Assembly: GCF_036417845.1 (NCBI RefSeq)
Contig: NC_089979.1
Span: forward strand, 22,338,458 to 22,402,457
Direction of reading: 5' to 3'
From: Apteryx mantelli
Taxonomy: Eukaryota > Chordata > Aves > Apterygiformes > Apterygidae
DNA: 64,000 bases
In this document: in pieces, positions 33,050 through 46,100 of the stretch
Position numbering within the stretch: the first letter of the stretch is position 1
How the letters are laid out: every line of letters begins with the position of its first letter
Notes under the pieces: model-generated
Seen by the model: only the letters and a program-made list of their open reading frames with translations
Databases searched by the model: none
Told to the model about the DNA's origin: nothing
Made by a program: the position numbers and the translations under genes

Positions 33050-33420
33050 TTACAGAGGTTTTAATATTAGAGTTGGAAGCCCTTGGACAGTTGTAGAGCT
33101 ATAACGTCACCGGGATTACAAAGAAATAGTGGGATAGCTTACATGACTGGAGTGATGGATAGAGGCTCTTCAGGAAGGACAGGCTAGGAAGGTGAGGAGG
33201 AAAGGTTTACGCCCTAGGAAGAAGAGCAGCTCAGACGCTTAGAATTCTGCTATGGAAGAGGTGACAGGCCTGTTCATTGCTTAGGGATCAGGATCAGAGG
33301 GGCGTCCAAAAAGGGGGACATTGTGCGGGTGTCTGCTGCAGACCAATCAATAAAGAAGACAGGGTGTACAAAGCCTTTAAGAACAACTGGAAGCACTGTT
33401 AAATCAAAAAGCTCTAAGAG
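33050..33420 (+). mobile_element. CR1 LINE fragment from the endonuclease region
   Basis: GATAGAGGCTCTTCAGGAAG followed by GACAGGCTAGGAAGGTGAGG matches the CR1 endonuclease-region text, and GGTGTCTGCTGCAGACCAAT at 33329 corresponds to the GV(C/Y)YRPP motif. Only the 5' part of ORF2 is present, without the RT region, which is unusual because most CR1 copies keep their 3' end. It is heavily decayed. Confidence 0.6.
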
Positions 33421-35802
33421 CAACAGTCAGCTGACTGCAGACCCTGCATCCAGGGCCTACCTCTGATAAATTGATTGCATGCATGACTTCTCAGGTACTA
33501 CATCATACTCATACAAAATAACACTGGAAGACCATTTCAGTCTATCAGCATGCAAAAGATGCAAATTCAAGATACCAGAATTCTAATAGCTGATAAGCAA
33601 TATGAACACCACCTTCTTAATCCTTTTCCAGAGTACACAGATTTTCCCTATGTTCCAGACTTAAATATTTGAGAACTTTTTCTGATTATACTTACTACAG
33701 GCTCAACTTTAAAATAAGTTGGGTTGATAGCTCAATTCTTCCCTAGATAAAAATACTTGAAAATACAGATAAAATAGCAGGTTAAAGTGGATTTATAAAG
33801 GACACACCAAGAAAGATAAAGGTCGACAAAGCATGGCTGTAATTTTACAACAAAATAAATGTTTTCCCGAAGAGTACTTTAATAACTGTATTATTTAAAT
33901 AAGGTCAAGCATAATTTTTTCCAGGGTCACTTTTCCCCTTAAGCAATTCACAGTTGTTTTACTGGATTTTCCATATAGCAATTAAGGTCTTCCATTTACT
34001 TCATTTGCCTTGAATCTAGAAAGAAACAAGCGCATTCTAAACTATGATTCACCTACAGAGATTTCCCTGCTAACTTCATGGCAGTCTGTGCAAATCAGAA
34101 GGCAAAATTCTATTGACAAGTTTCTGAATCACTTCCAATATTTAGTAATTGCTACTGTTATTCAAGAATACATGAGGGCCACTTAATAAAGCAGCACAAA
34201 CTAAAAATGGATATAATTCTGTCAAAGTAATATGTGTGTGGCTACACTTTTACATATTATTTAATCAAGTCAAAGCCTGTAATGATTAATTTAAATTGAA
34301 ACATGAAAAAGATTTTATTCTATTTCTTTTCAGTCCCAATTTTCCAAATTGCTTTTCTTCTCTACAGTTTATCTAAGAGAGGAATATCTGCAGGGATTAT
34401 TGTGTAACTACCTCTGATTTACTGTGGTTTGAAACACATTTTGTTTGCTTTCTTAAAAGATCCTTGGACATAATTTTCAGATGAGGATTTTTTTTTTCTG
34501 TTTTTCAAAGAGAATGTCACTGTGCTTGTCTTAAAATGCTGGATGCTATGATATCAATAACCAAGCAGTTTTGCCACTTCAGTTGCATGATCTATATTAC
34601 AAATTAAAGGCAAAATAGAGGAAATAGAGGCATAAAGAAATAGATGCTCTATGCAGTATGCTAAGGTAATTAGCATACTTTGCCAAAATTTAGGGGCACA
34701 TAGTGCTTCTAGTGCTTCTAATGAATGGTTCACGTATTTCCATCAGACAGCTAATCCTCAGTTGCTTTGCTAGATTATTTTTGCCAGTTGAATGACAGTT
34801 TACTGGAGAGTTAGAAATTGTCAAAATCAGACCATTTAAGACCCAGGATGATCAGAATACCCGAGATTAACACAATAAAATATTTTTTACTTGACTGATT
34901 TTAGATGTATTTAAATTTGTTATCTATAACAGATTCTGTACAAATCACAGATTAGTTTTAATAGTATACTCTCTGAGCAGTGAGACCCTTCTTGCTTCCC
35001 GTTTTTAAAATGAAAGTTAAATTATTAAAAGTTGACAAATTATTCATTAGAATACCATACAAAGAAATTATATATTGACAAGAATATATTTCATGATAAT
35101 AAATCATAATGGAAGTGGCTTAAAAATTCTTATTTTGTTTGTGGTACATCTAACAAACATTTGCTTTTGAAATATAGAATTCTGAGAATACATAATACAT
35201 AACTATATTGAATAATTGAACTGAAGTTATAGTTAAAATTGTGAAACTATGATTCTGCTTGTCACTCATCTGCCCATTAAAATATTAGGAAAATATTGTT
35301 TGTGTATTTATATTGGTACTTTTTTTTTTTCTTCAGTTTATTTTCTCCATGAAAACAGTAGTTACACAAGCAAATTTCTGGAATTACTGCTGAACACATT
35401 ACAGGCACCCAAGATTGAAGGCCATAACATTCTGTTCATTTAGTTAATGGCTTCAAGGATAGTTTAACTAAGTATTTGAAGGACCGTACGCCAAGATTAG
35501 TGATATGTATTCATTCTCCTTTACTTTTTTCTCCCTAAGTAACCTGTTGTTTTAAAACAACATAAAGCAAAAAATAAGGTGATGGAATTTGGAATTAGAA
35601 TGTTGGTCTTGAAACTTGGGAAAAAATGCATAACAAGGTTCTCAGTGGCTCAGGATTGTCAAAATGAGCATACTGATGAAGCTGGTTTACCAAAAAAAAA
35701 AAAAAAAAAGTCAAAATGCAATCACACTTTCCTAAAATCCAGTGCAAAACAGATGGATAAATATGAAGGACTAATTCCATAGTTACATCCAGTTCTATAC
35801 AA
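33421..35802. other. Intergenic DNA
   Basis: Strongly AT-rich. An A18 run lies at 35692-35709. No recognisable gene or repeat family. The stretch from about 35570 to the A-run might be a short retrocopy with its poly(A) tail, but no parent gene is recognisable. Confidence 0.5.
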
Positions 35803-37325
35803 TATCATAGAATTAGAGAACATAGAAGGTTGGAAGGGATCTCTGGAGGTCATCCAGTCCACATCCAGCTCAAAGCAGCACTAACTTCAGTTAGATAAGA
35901 TTGATCAGGGCCTTGTCTAGCTGAGTTTTGGCCATTTCCAAGGAACTGCACTTTGAGCAAATGTGCCAGTGCTTAGCCACCCAGGCTGTGATTTTTTTTT
36001 TTTTCCTGTTATATCCAATCAGAATTTCTCTTGCTGCAACCTATGCCCCTTGTCCTTTCACTGCATGCCTCTGAGAAGAATCTGGCTCTGTTTTCTCTAT
36101 AATCTCTACCCCCTTAAGTAATGGAAGACTGCATTTAGATCCCACTATAGTCTTCTCTAAGCTAAACAAACTGAGCTCCTTCAGCCCTCCTCCTTCATCA
36201 CTTGCTCCAGTACTCTAACCATCTTAGTAGCCCTCCATTGGCCTTGCTCCACTTTGTTAACATACATCTTGTACTGGGAGACCTATAACTGGACACAGTA
36301 TTCTAGATGTAGCCAGATGAGTGACAGAGGGGAACAGTTACTTTCCTCTCGCTAATACATCCCCATATGCAGTCAGTCTTCACTACCATGAGGGTGCACT
36401 GATTCATTGTCCACCAGGGCTCCCAGGTCCTTTTCTGCACAGCTGCCCCCACCCACTTTGTCCCCAGTGCTGTCTGTACTACTGCATGGGATTATTCCAT
36501 TCCTGGTGCCAGATTTTGCACTTGTTTTTGTTAAACTTAGAAGGTTCCTTTCTGCCCACCTCTTCCCTCCCTCCAAGGTCCCTCTTGACAGCAGCCCTAC
36601 CCCCTGATATAATTACTACCTCTCCCTCCCTTTCTTCCCCCAGTTTGGTGTCACCCGGTAACTTGCTGAGGAGGCACTGCGTTACATCATCAAGATCACT
36701 AATGAAGATGTTAAGCAATATCAGCCCCAAGAACACCAGCAGCACCACTTTAAACTGGCTGCCAGTTAGAGATCAGACAACTGACCACTACCTTTTCAAG
36801 CTAATGGGCCAGATAATTTTAGTCACCTTTTAATTCACCCATCCTGTCCATACCTCCCCTGTTTGACTTCAGGGATGTTATGGGAGACCAAGTTGAAAGC
36901 TGTGCTGCAGTCCATGTAAATGGCATTCATTGTTCTCCCCCATCCATAAAGCCGGTCATTTCAACATAGAAGGCAATCAGATTAGTCGGACATAGTTTAC
37001 CCTTGGTACATCTGTACTGGCTGTTTCTAATCAGTTTCTTGTCTTTCACATGCCTTGAAATGCTCTCTGTGAGGACTTGTTCATGGTCACTGAAATCAAG
37101 GATGCCATTATCACATCCCAGACCAAGTATTTCTTATTCCTGGATTAGCAAATGCTGACTTGGCCCATCCAGCAAGTATGTAAAAAGTTGTCCCCAGTGC
37201 ACTCCAAAAATCTCTTGGATTCCTTGGACGTCAGCATGTTACCCTTCCAGCAGATATCAGAGTGATTAAATTTGCCTGTGAGTACCAGGGCCTGCAACCT
37301 TGGAAAGGTCACAGTAGAAAGGTTA
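35803..37325 (-). mobile_element. Old CR1 LINE, antisense
   Basis: On the + strand it starts CATAGAATTAGAGAACATAG then GTTGGAAGGGATCTCTGGAG, a CR1 3' end in reverse complement, followed by AACTGCACTTTGAGCAAATG, which marks a different CR1 subfamily from the copies at 23.6 and 38.4 kb. RT-related minus-strand text is scattered (FISDLDDVTQ at 36479-36748) with many frameshifts. The right part, near 37100-37300, matches the more 5' section of long CR1 copies. Confidence 0.8.
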
Positions 37326-38402
37326 CAATTCTATGAAACTGTCATACAACTCTATTCTCATGCAGATTCTTGGAAAAAATAGGATTTTCTTTAGTAGCAT
37401 ACCTACTGGATTTTTTTTTTCCTGATTGAGAATTTCTCTCAATTCACAACCTTCTTTTTATTGTCTTTATAAATCTTACAGTATGGAAGGCTGTTTACTA
37501 CTTAACTCTAAAACTCAGTGGCAATGATAAAGCTGTATTGAAAATAAATAGTGATGAGAGTGGAGACTGATCTTTGTTTCTGAAGTGATAATTGGTAAAG
37601 TAGTTTATAATACTTGAATACATTATTTTAAATCTTAAATGGTAAGATATGTTTATTTGAACTAAGAGCAAATATTGTGCAAAAGTTTAAAAAATTGTAA
37701 CTATCTCTCTTCACAAATACAGGAAATAGCTGCAAGATATATTCTTAGTCAAATAAATAAGAAGAACTTTACAGAGAATAATAAAACAAAACCCAGAAGC
37801 ATACTGGATACCTTCTGAAAAATGAGATTGTGCAAAAGATGGACAAGAATTCCTGAATGTCTGGAATGTGTGCTTTTTGTGAATGCGAAACAAGCAAAAC
37901 AACCTATGTGCCTTCACCTCTTATTCTTCAAATGACATTCAGGATGATTCAAAATGATCTGGTGGTTTGAGTAATCTTATAGAGATTATTTTTTTCTTTC
38001 ACTTTGTGGGCATCATCCTTCTGTATGTGAAAAAGAGGGGGGAGGGAAGGTTGCTGAGAACTGTGTAAACTTGGACACAGGAGAAAGACTTTTTCTCTGT
38101 GTTTGTTTCTGGACACAATTCTCTTGTTTTTCTGGCATGGCTAGTCAAAGGGACCACAATTCTACAAGTGTCTTCTGTTGAGGTTTCTCTCAGTTTATGG
38201 TGAGTTTTACAGCCGCTTAGGATTCCCCCTCTCAGGTCACAGTGAAGAGGAGTTTTCTGGGGGTTTTCTGTTTGCTTTCTATCTTTGACTGATAGAGGTA
38301 GCTGACAGTTTAGAAAAGCCCTAAAGATACTTCTGATTATTCAGACTACTTACAATATGCTGTATTCAGTAGTATTAAATCACCTGATACTTATTCCTTT
38401 AC
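37326..38402. other. Intergenic DNA
   Basis: AT-rich, no recognisable feature. A G-rich patch (GAGGGGGGAGGGAAGG) lies near 38034-38049. Confidence 0.5.
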
Positions 38403-40135
38403 AGAATCACAGAATCGCTGAGGTTGGAAGGGACCTCCGGAGATCATCTAGTCCAACCCCCCTGCTCAGGCAGGATCACCTAGAGCACATTGCACAGGAT
38501 TGCATCCAGGTGTGTTTTGAATATCTCCAGAGAAGGAGAGTCCACAACCTCTCTGGGCAACCTGTTCCGGTGCTCTGTCACCCTCACAGTGAAAAAGTAT
38601 TTCCTCATGTTCAGATGGAAGTGTCTGTGTTTCAGTTTGTGCCCGTTGCCTTGCGTCCTGTCGCTTGGCACCACTGAAAAGAGTCTGGCCCCATCCTCTC
38701 GACACCCTCCCTTCAGATACTTGTACACATTGATAAGATCTCCTCTCAGCCTTCTCTTCTCCAGGCTAAACAGGCCCAGCTCTCTCAGCCTTTCCTCATG
38801 AGAGAGATGCTCCAGTCCCCTAATCATCTTTGTAGCCCTGCGCTGGACTTGCTCCAGTAGTGCCACATCCATCTTGTACTGGGGAGCCCAGAACTGGACA
38901 CAGCACTCCAGATGTGGCCTCACCAGGGCTGAGTAGAGGGGGAGAATCACCTCCCTCGACCTGCTGGCAACACTCTTCCTGATGCACCCCAGGACACCAT
39001 TGGCCTTCTTGGCCACAAGGCCACATTGCTGCCTCATGGTCAACTTGTTGTTCACCAGCACTCCCAGGTCCTTCTCGGCAGAGCTGCTTTCCAGCAGGTC
39101 AACCCCCAACCTGTACTGGTGCATGGGGTTATTCCTCCCCAGGTGCAGGACCCTGCACTTGCCTTTGTTGAACTTCATGAGGTTCCTCTCTGCCCACCTC
39201 TCCAGCCTGGCCAGGTCTCTCTGAATGGCAGCACAGCCCTCTGGTGTATCAGCCACTCCTCCCAGTTTTGTATCGTCAGCAAACTTGCTGAGGGTGCACT
39301 CTGTCCCTTCATCCAGATCATTGATGAAGAAGTTGAACAAGACTGGACCCAGTACTGACCCCTGGGGGACACTGCTAGCTGCAGGCCTCCAACTAGACTC
39401 TGTGCCACTGATCACAACTCTCTGAGCTCTGCCATTCAGCCAGTTCTCAATCCACCTCACTGTCCACTCAGCTAGCCCACACTTCCTGAGCTTGTCTATG
39501 AGGATGTTATGGGAGACAGTGTCAAAAGCCTTGCTGAAGTCAAGGTAGACAACATCCACTGCTCTCCCCTCATCTACCCAGCCAGTCATTCCATCATAGA
39601 AAGCTATCAGATTGGTTAGGCATGATTTCCCCTTGGTGAAGCCATGCTGACTACTCCTGATCACCTTCTTTTCCTCCACATGTGTGGAGATGGCCTCCAG
39701 GATGAGCTGCTCCATCACCTTTCCAGGGATGGAGGTGAGGCTGACTGGCCTGTAGTTCCCTGGGTCCTCCTTCTTGCCCTTTTTGAAGACTGCGGTGACA
39801 TTGGCTTTCTTCCAGTCTTCAGGCACCTCTCCTGTCCTCCATGACCTTTCAAAGATGATGGAGAGTGGCTTAGCAATGACATCCGCCAGCTCCCTCAGCA
39901 CTCATGGGTGCATCCCATCAGGGCCCATGGATTTGTGGGTGTCAAGTTTGCTTAAATGATCTCTAACCCGATCCTCCTCGACCAAGGGAAAGTCTTCCTT
40001 CCTCCAGACTTTCTCTCTTGCCTCCAGGGTCTGGGGTTCCTGAGGGCTGGCCTGAGCAGTAAAGACTGAAGCAAAGGCGGCATTCAGTAACTCTGCTTTC
40101 TCTGCATCCTTTGTCACCATTAGACAAATTTTGTC
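38403..40135 (-). mobile_element. CR1 LINE, antisense, nearly intact RT frame
   Basis: On the + strand it starts AGAATCACAGAATCGCTGAG, a complete CR1 3' end in reverse. A single minus-strand frame spans 40156 to 38480 with one in-frame stop, TGA at 39902-39904, between GMHP and [13 protein letters not shown]. The 473 codons after it contain [19 protein letters not shown], the RT signatures [37 protein letters not shown] and [10 protein letters not shown], and the C-terminal [17 protein letters not shown]. The element is 5'-truncated: there is no endonuclease domain. It is the youngest-looking copy in the window. Confidence 0.93.
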
Positions 40136-43100
40136 ACCTTTGTCACCTTTAGACAAATCTTACATTCAATTCTTATCTTTAGCCATTTAATTCTTATCTG
40201 AGCTATCATATTTAGGTTTTTTTTCAGATGAATCATCATATGGAAAAACAGTTCAGCCTTACAGCATTGGATTATATTCTCTTTTTGCTGGGGCTGGGAG
40301 CCACTGAAGTTGTTACTTAAGAATTTCATCTGTTTGGTATCAGTCCCTGCTTGAGACTCACAGAGCTGTCAACTGTATAACATGGAAGTTATGAATGCAT
40401 CCCATGCAAAGAGGTATTTTTACCACATTTGGGCAAAGGGTGTGCGACACATCCTTCGTTCTTTTCCACTTGAATTTTGGTTTGTTATTTTTGGTTTGTA
40501 TTTCCAAAGATCTTTTTATTATTTCTTTCTCTACAGCAATGTTTGAACCTCCCTCCAAGTTAGTAGCAGCTGCACATCTCATTAAAACATTTTCTACTTC
40601 TTGCAGATCATTAAAGGAGTGTTACGTAAGACTAAACTGGACATCAGTAAAGTACTTTGTCACATGGTATTAGCTATTTCACTTAGCTAATGCATTGTCT
40701 TTTTGTAATTTGTCCTGGCTCTGTCTTCAGTCTGTGTCATAGAGTACCAGTCCACACAAATATGGAGTATTTCTGGCAGATTTTGTTATGTGGTATCAAA
40801 GACTTTACTGTCTATCTGGAGCTAAGCTACACCCACCAATTATTACACAGAAATCACTTGTTTAATATGCCTTAACGCCTCCTTTGAAAACACTTCTTAA
40901 TCTGAGAGGAGGTAATGATTTCTCTGCCCTTTTAGTCTTGCAGAGGCTGCCAGTAAGAGTTCCAACCATATAATAATTTTTTAAATCTGGACTTCATCCC
41001 TGAGTGTCTGGATTCAGGCCAGGCAGCTAATATCAAATAGTTTATAGTAACAACTGTTGATTATTACTCATATAGTACATAATGAAAACAGTGACTTGGA
41101 AATAGAAGGTCCTAAATTCCATTACCAGTTCCCTCAACCATCCAGTACTCAAGACACATTTTTATATGTATTCAATTTCTGTAGTTCTGATGATCCTAAC
41201 TTTTCCCTAGATCCTCTTAAAGTTATGAGGTTTCGGGAGTAAACGATTTGTGTGTTGGATAATGAACTTCCAACCCCATATTAAATGATGTAATGTAGTT
41301 AAAAACTCTTCTTGAAAGAGATTGAAGTGGATATACCTCATCTCAAATGTGTGTGACTTGAAGGATCACATTATGGAAAAATAAATGTAGTTTCATAACC
41401 GTAATTACTTTAACTGACATGTTTAGCTAAGCAACAATAAAACATACATCATCTTAATATGTATGGTCATTAATCTTGCCAATGATTTATACCATGCAAG
41501 CTAAAATTACCTCACCAGGTTAGATAGAATGTTGTCAATGAAACGCAGCTAAGCTTGATAATTATGCTAGACAAACTATATTTTTTACTGCTTAATATAT
41601 GTTACTGCAATGTATTTAAGCACTAAAAGAAAAGACGATATGAAATTCCTACTTTTAGTTATGATTGCTCTTGCTGTGAATGGATACAAACAAAACAGGT
41701 ATTTCGTATCAGTAAATATACAGTATTTTATTTCATTTGCAGAACTGCATCAGAATGTGCTACGATTTTAGGTTAAAAATACATCCAGCCTTGAAATTCT
41801 TCTGGTGGCTCTTGAAAGCAAAGCAATAGACAAGAGGACTTCACTGTCTGGATTCTTTTCACATTTCTTACCGTAGTGCTTGGGGGAGGGCCTTTTTGGT
41901 GTCTTCTTGTTTGTTTTTTGTTATCTTTTCTGATCCAATGCAAGTTTGCATGGAAGTCATAGGAACTGGGAATCTTTTGTAATAATAGAAAAATCAAATT
42001 GGGTATTCATCTACATTATTCTATTGGAAGATAATAATTATTTAGATCAAATGTACAACATTTATACTTACCAGGATGTTTTCAAGTACTTTAGAGTAAA
42101 ATGAGATAGTTATATTTCATCAACCAACTGTATCTTTCTTTTTACTTTGTCTTTGGGGACTCTGTTTTTCTAGCATCACTGCACAAGATGGGCTTGTCAG
42201 TTCACTAAACTTTTTTAAGCACACTGTAATGGGCAGTCATATGATAAAGTTCTTAAAAAAATAATAAAAAAGGCAGCAGCAGTAGTAATTCAAACCAAAA
42301 ATCTGGAAGAAAAAAAATCCATCTGACTTTTAAAAATTTTCTTGTTTGACATTCTGTGAACGACTTGGATAATATCCTAGTCCAAGATTTCAAACAGAAC
42401 TCAGCTGGCTTTTTAGTTATGGATACACAGTCATCTAATTGCACTAGCACTTACATTCAGTATGCCAGGGAATACAGGGGTGGGTAGACGACAAAATGCT
42501 TCAAAACAAAGGCCTGATTTGCTGGCCTATTTCAGTTACTCTTAGTTTATGAGTGAATCATAAAGGATGTCCTCTTACACAAGCCTAATTTTTATGCTGT
42601 TGACCCATAGCTGTTGGCTTTGAATGTTTTTTGGATCATGTGTGGTGTGCCTGTGGCTCTAAAAAGCATCTATTAATCTTTGCGTGCTTTTCTCATTTTA
42701 AAGTTTCTGAAATAATTTGAGGGCTGTTTGTCCAGCCCAACAGGGTGATGTTTTTACAGAATGAAAGTAAAGGCATATATGCATGCTTTAGAGTGTAGAG
42801 TGTAGCATAAGGATTTTTAGGGGTATGTGAAGATGCAGATCCTTCTGGGATGTCATACTGGAGGACTGGGTATGCAGAAGAAGACAGAACTGATGTGGCC
42901 TCATCCATACTGCCTTTTGGCAGTGTTTTTTGGGGTGAACCATCCTCCAAGCTTTGCTCAGTTGCTTGGAGGAATCCAAAATAACCAGAGAGTGAGCTAA
43001 AAATGAAGCAGGCTGGGCACTGAAGGATCCTGTGCATGAGTTCGTTCTCAGACCTTCTATTATTTACTGATGTAGATGTTTTCCATGAAGCCCGATTCCA

Positions 43101-46100
43101 GTTAGGCCTGTAGTACTGCAGTATGAATAATAAATAAATTCCTGCTTCCTAGAATTTAAAAAAATATATATCAGGTTTTTCTTTTGGACTCAGAAAACTT
43201 CTATATATTCCAGAAATAAAGTTTTCAAAATAGAAGAGAAGACATTATTTTTGAGTCATATATACTGCCTTAACAGTAAAATCAATCTCAGTTACATAGT
43301 TGCAATCAGCAGCTACATAATAAATTCACTTCAAGAAACAGTCATTGTAGATCACTGTACTTTTCAAGACAGTGAACATCCAGAGGTCTCCAGACATGAA
43401 GTACAACCACTTGCTACCACTACTTAATATGTTATTAATTTAGACAGTTTGAAGAAGCAAAATCTTTAACAACCCATACTATTTCATGTTATAACGTCTT
43501 GATTTTCTGAAGTATTTAAAGGTAAAACAATTCAGACTCTTGCCAAGTCTTTTCATGTTAGGTGCTCATTTAACACCATCATAGCTTAATGTTTTAGTCT
43601 TTTATGTAAGCAATATTACTGTCCACTCATAACTCAGTGTTACATATGACACAGAAGATAACAGTTGTCCCTGTCCCAAGGATCTTTAAATATTAGTCTT
43701 GAATACAAAATCTGAGTTTAAATTGTGCCCTGGTAAGCCCTTGTGCCTTGTAAACTCTTTAAAAAGAACCCCCCCCCCCCAACTATTTACAAGGTGTTTG
43801 ACAGAACAAGAATTCAGCAGTATTTATGGTACAAATTTGTGGAAAGTGATTTTGAAACACTGGTATTAAAACTTTCTTTTCAAAAGATACGTAAAATAAA
43901 TATCAATATGTTTATAAAAGTATTTTTTCCTTTTTTTTACTCTTATTTTTAGAACAACATAAGCCAAAATGTTCATCTACTACCAGTAAGGATATTGCTG
44001 TGCTCCTACAAATACTGTGCAGTGTGGTCATGGACTCTTTGCTGTTGCTGTACCATAGAGCAGGCAAGGAAAGCACTCAGTAGATCAGTGAGATTGCTCT
44101 CTTCGGCATTGTTTACAATAATTGTTAATTAGCTTCCTAGGATAGTACCTCATTTGTGGTCAAAATAAAATGTACACCAGATGGAGAGAAAATTAATTAC
44201 AAAGTAGTAATCTATCCATATACATAATTATTCCTTGAAACTGTGTAATGGTGGTGTTTTTGACTGTCTCAACTCCAGCAACGGATGGATCAAGCAGATG
44301 ACATTGTTTAAACATTACTCAGGGTTTCACTGGGTAGGTTGTAAACAATTGGTATATGATTGCTTCTTTGACTTGCTTCTCATGAGCTGTGTGTTCTAAT
44401 GTGATATTGTGATTAACATTTGCTGTTTAGAGACGTTGCATTCAAATTTTAAAGTTGGAGAGAATGATACTTCTAATATATTTTAGCATTTCCAGTATAA
44501 ATCCTAGTTTTCAGAAGTTTAGAAATTGGCTTTTAAATTTTGATATATATATGTCTTAATACATAAACAGAAACAAATTTTTTTTTTTAATGAAGAAGAA
44601 AGATCAGGTTTGAAATATTTGGAAGGTTTTTTTTTTTTCTGGAACCACTTTAAATTTGAGGTGGCACTTATACCTTGTGGAAAACATTGAGAAAGCATGA
44701 AATTATTTCTAGAAATTTTATAGTTATATATAGAATATATATATAGTTATATATTCTGTCTTTGTTTTGATTCCTATGGATGTTTGCATGTGGAAGCAAA
44801 ATTATTGTTATTTTCTTTTACCACGAAAATCTGATTATTCCAGTCATTTCTCTCTTCCCTAAAATTGCAATTCTGTTTGTTGTTTCACATCCTTTTCAAA
44901 TAATCGTGATGTTATAAAGACAAACCTGATTCAGGAAACCTATTCTTAAGTACATAAGTAGTCAGATGTTTCAGTGGCATTCTTAATGTGCTTAAATTTA
45001 AGGGTGTGCCTTTTTAAGAATCTTCTTCAAGTGGTTCAAAGTTACTTCTTTTGAAGTAATTCTACTACTAATCTACTGCTCCTACAACAGTTTCCATAAG
45101 ACTGAAGAATGAGAAAACAAAATTTCCCTGTACAGATGCAGAATTTTTCTTCAATTAAGATATTTCTGTAAGTCTTCTGTTTTGCAAAAGCATTGCTGGA
45201 ATACAAACATTTCTGGAGACTTTTAGCTCATAGCCTGAACTGTTCACTTTAAGCAAAAAGAGTTGCTGAGAGAGAATGAACTTCTTTTCTACTGCTGTGC
45301 AAGCTGCGAGGGGTATGGATAGGGCTGTCCCAGCAATTCTCCAAATATTCTGGCATCTTCTTGGATCAGAGCATTTGAGTAAAAGGGTGGTTTAAAAACA
45401 GGTCATTCTTTTCTGACTTTGAGGCAGAACAGCTATAAAAATAAATACCCGGTATATTAAATTCATATCCTTATCACATTAACAGAATTTTAAGAAAGCT
45501 GTGTGAAGCACCCAAATGTATGGAAATAACAAAACTAGAGTCAGCTGGGGAACCTTAATATGAGGTCTTTATAGATCAGTGTTTTATGTGCAATCAGATT
45601 GTGTTTCCAAACACTAGAAGACCAGAGTCAGACTTCTTTCATATCTAAGTAGTCTAAGATATAGCATTCTGCAAGACATAAAAATCAATTATTTCAAAAA
45701 TTTAATGAGAAACTGTGCAGAATTTCTTTTTTATATTCTACTAATTTATGTAATGTATACAGTGCTTTTCCTTTAGGTAGGGCATAATCCAAAATCCATT
45801 TATGATGAGAAGAAAATTTACTGCTGGAGTTTACACAAGTGCTGGCACAGAGTAAATGTCTGTGTGGGCAATTGCACAAACTTCATCTATGTATAGGAAC
45901 ACATGAAAACATAAAAATATATCATTTATAAACCTTGAGAAAACATATATACATAGAGAATTTGGTAGGACCTTTAAAATTCCGTGTAAAATATAAGAAA
46001 AGTGATTCCAGTCTGATGCAGGATGTATTGTTAAATGTAGATATTCTAATGGCCATTGAGTATTTATGTCATTTTTACTTTTAAAAAGCAGTTTCGTTAA

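Noticed and set aside
35570-35709. Possible processed retrocopy ending in an A18 run
   Set aside because: No parent gene is recognisable in the 120 bases before the run, and no flanking duplication was seen.
38357-39425. Plus-strand frames of 66-110 codons inside the CR1 at 38.4 kb
   Set aside because: They are antisense shadows of the CR1 reverse-transcriptase frame; the same peptides recur at 9.1-9.6 and 24.0-24.5 kb.
42693-43037. 114-codon minus frame
   Set aside because: No known family and no promoter or splice support; length is within reach of chance for this window.
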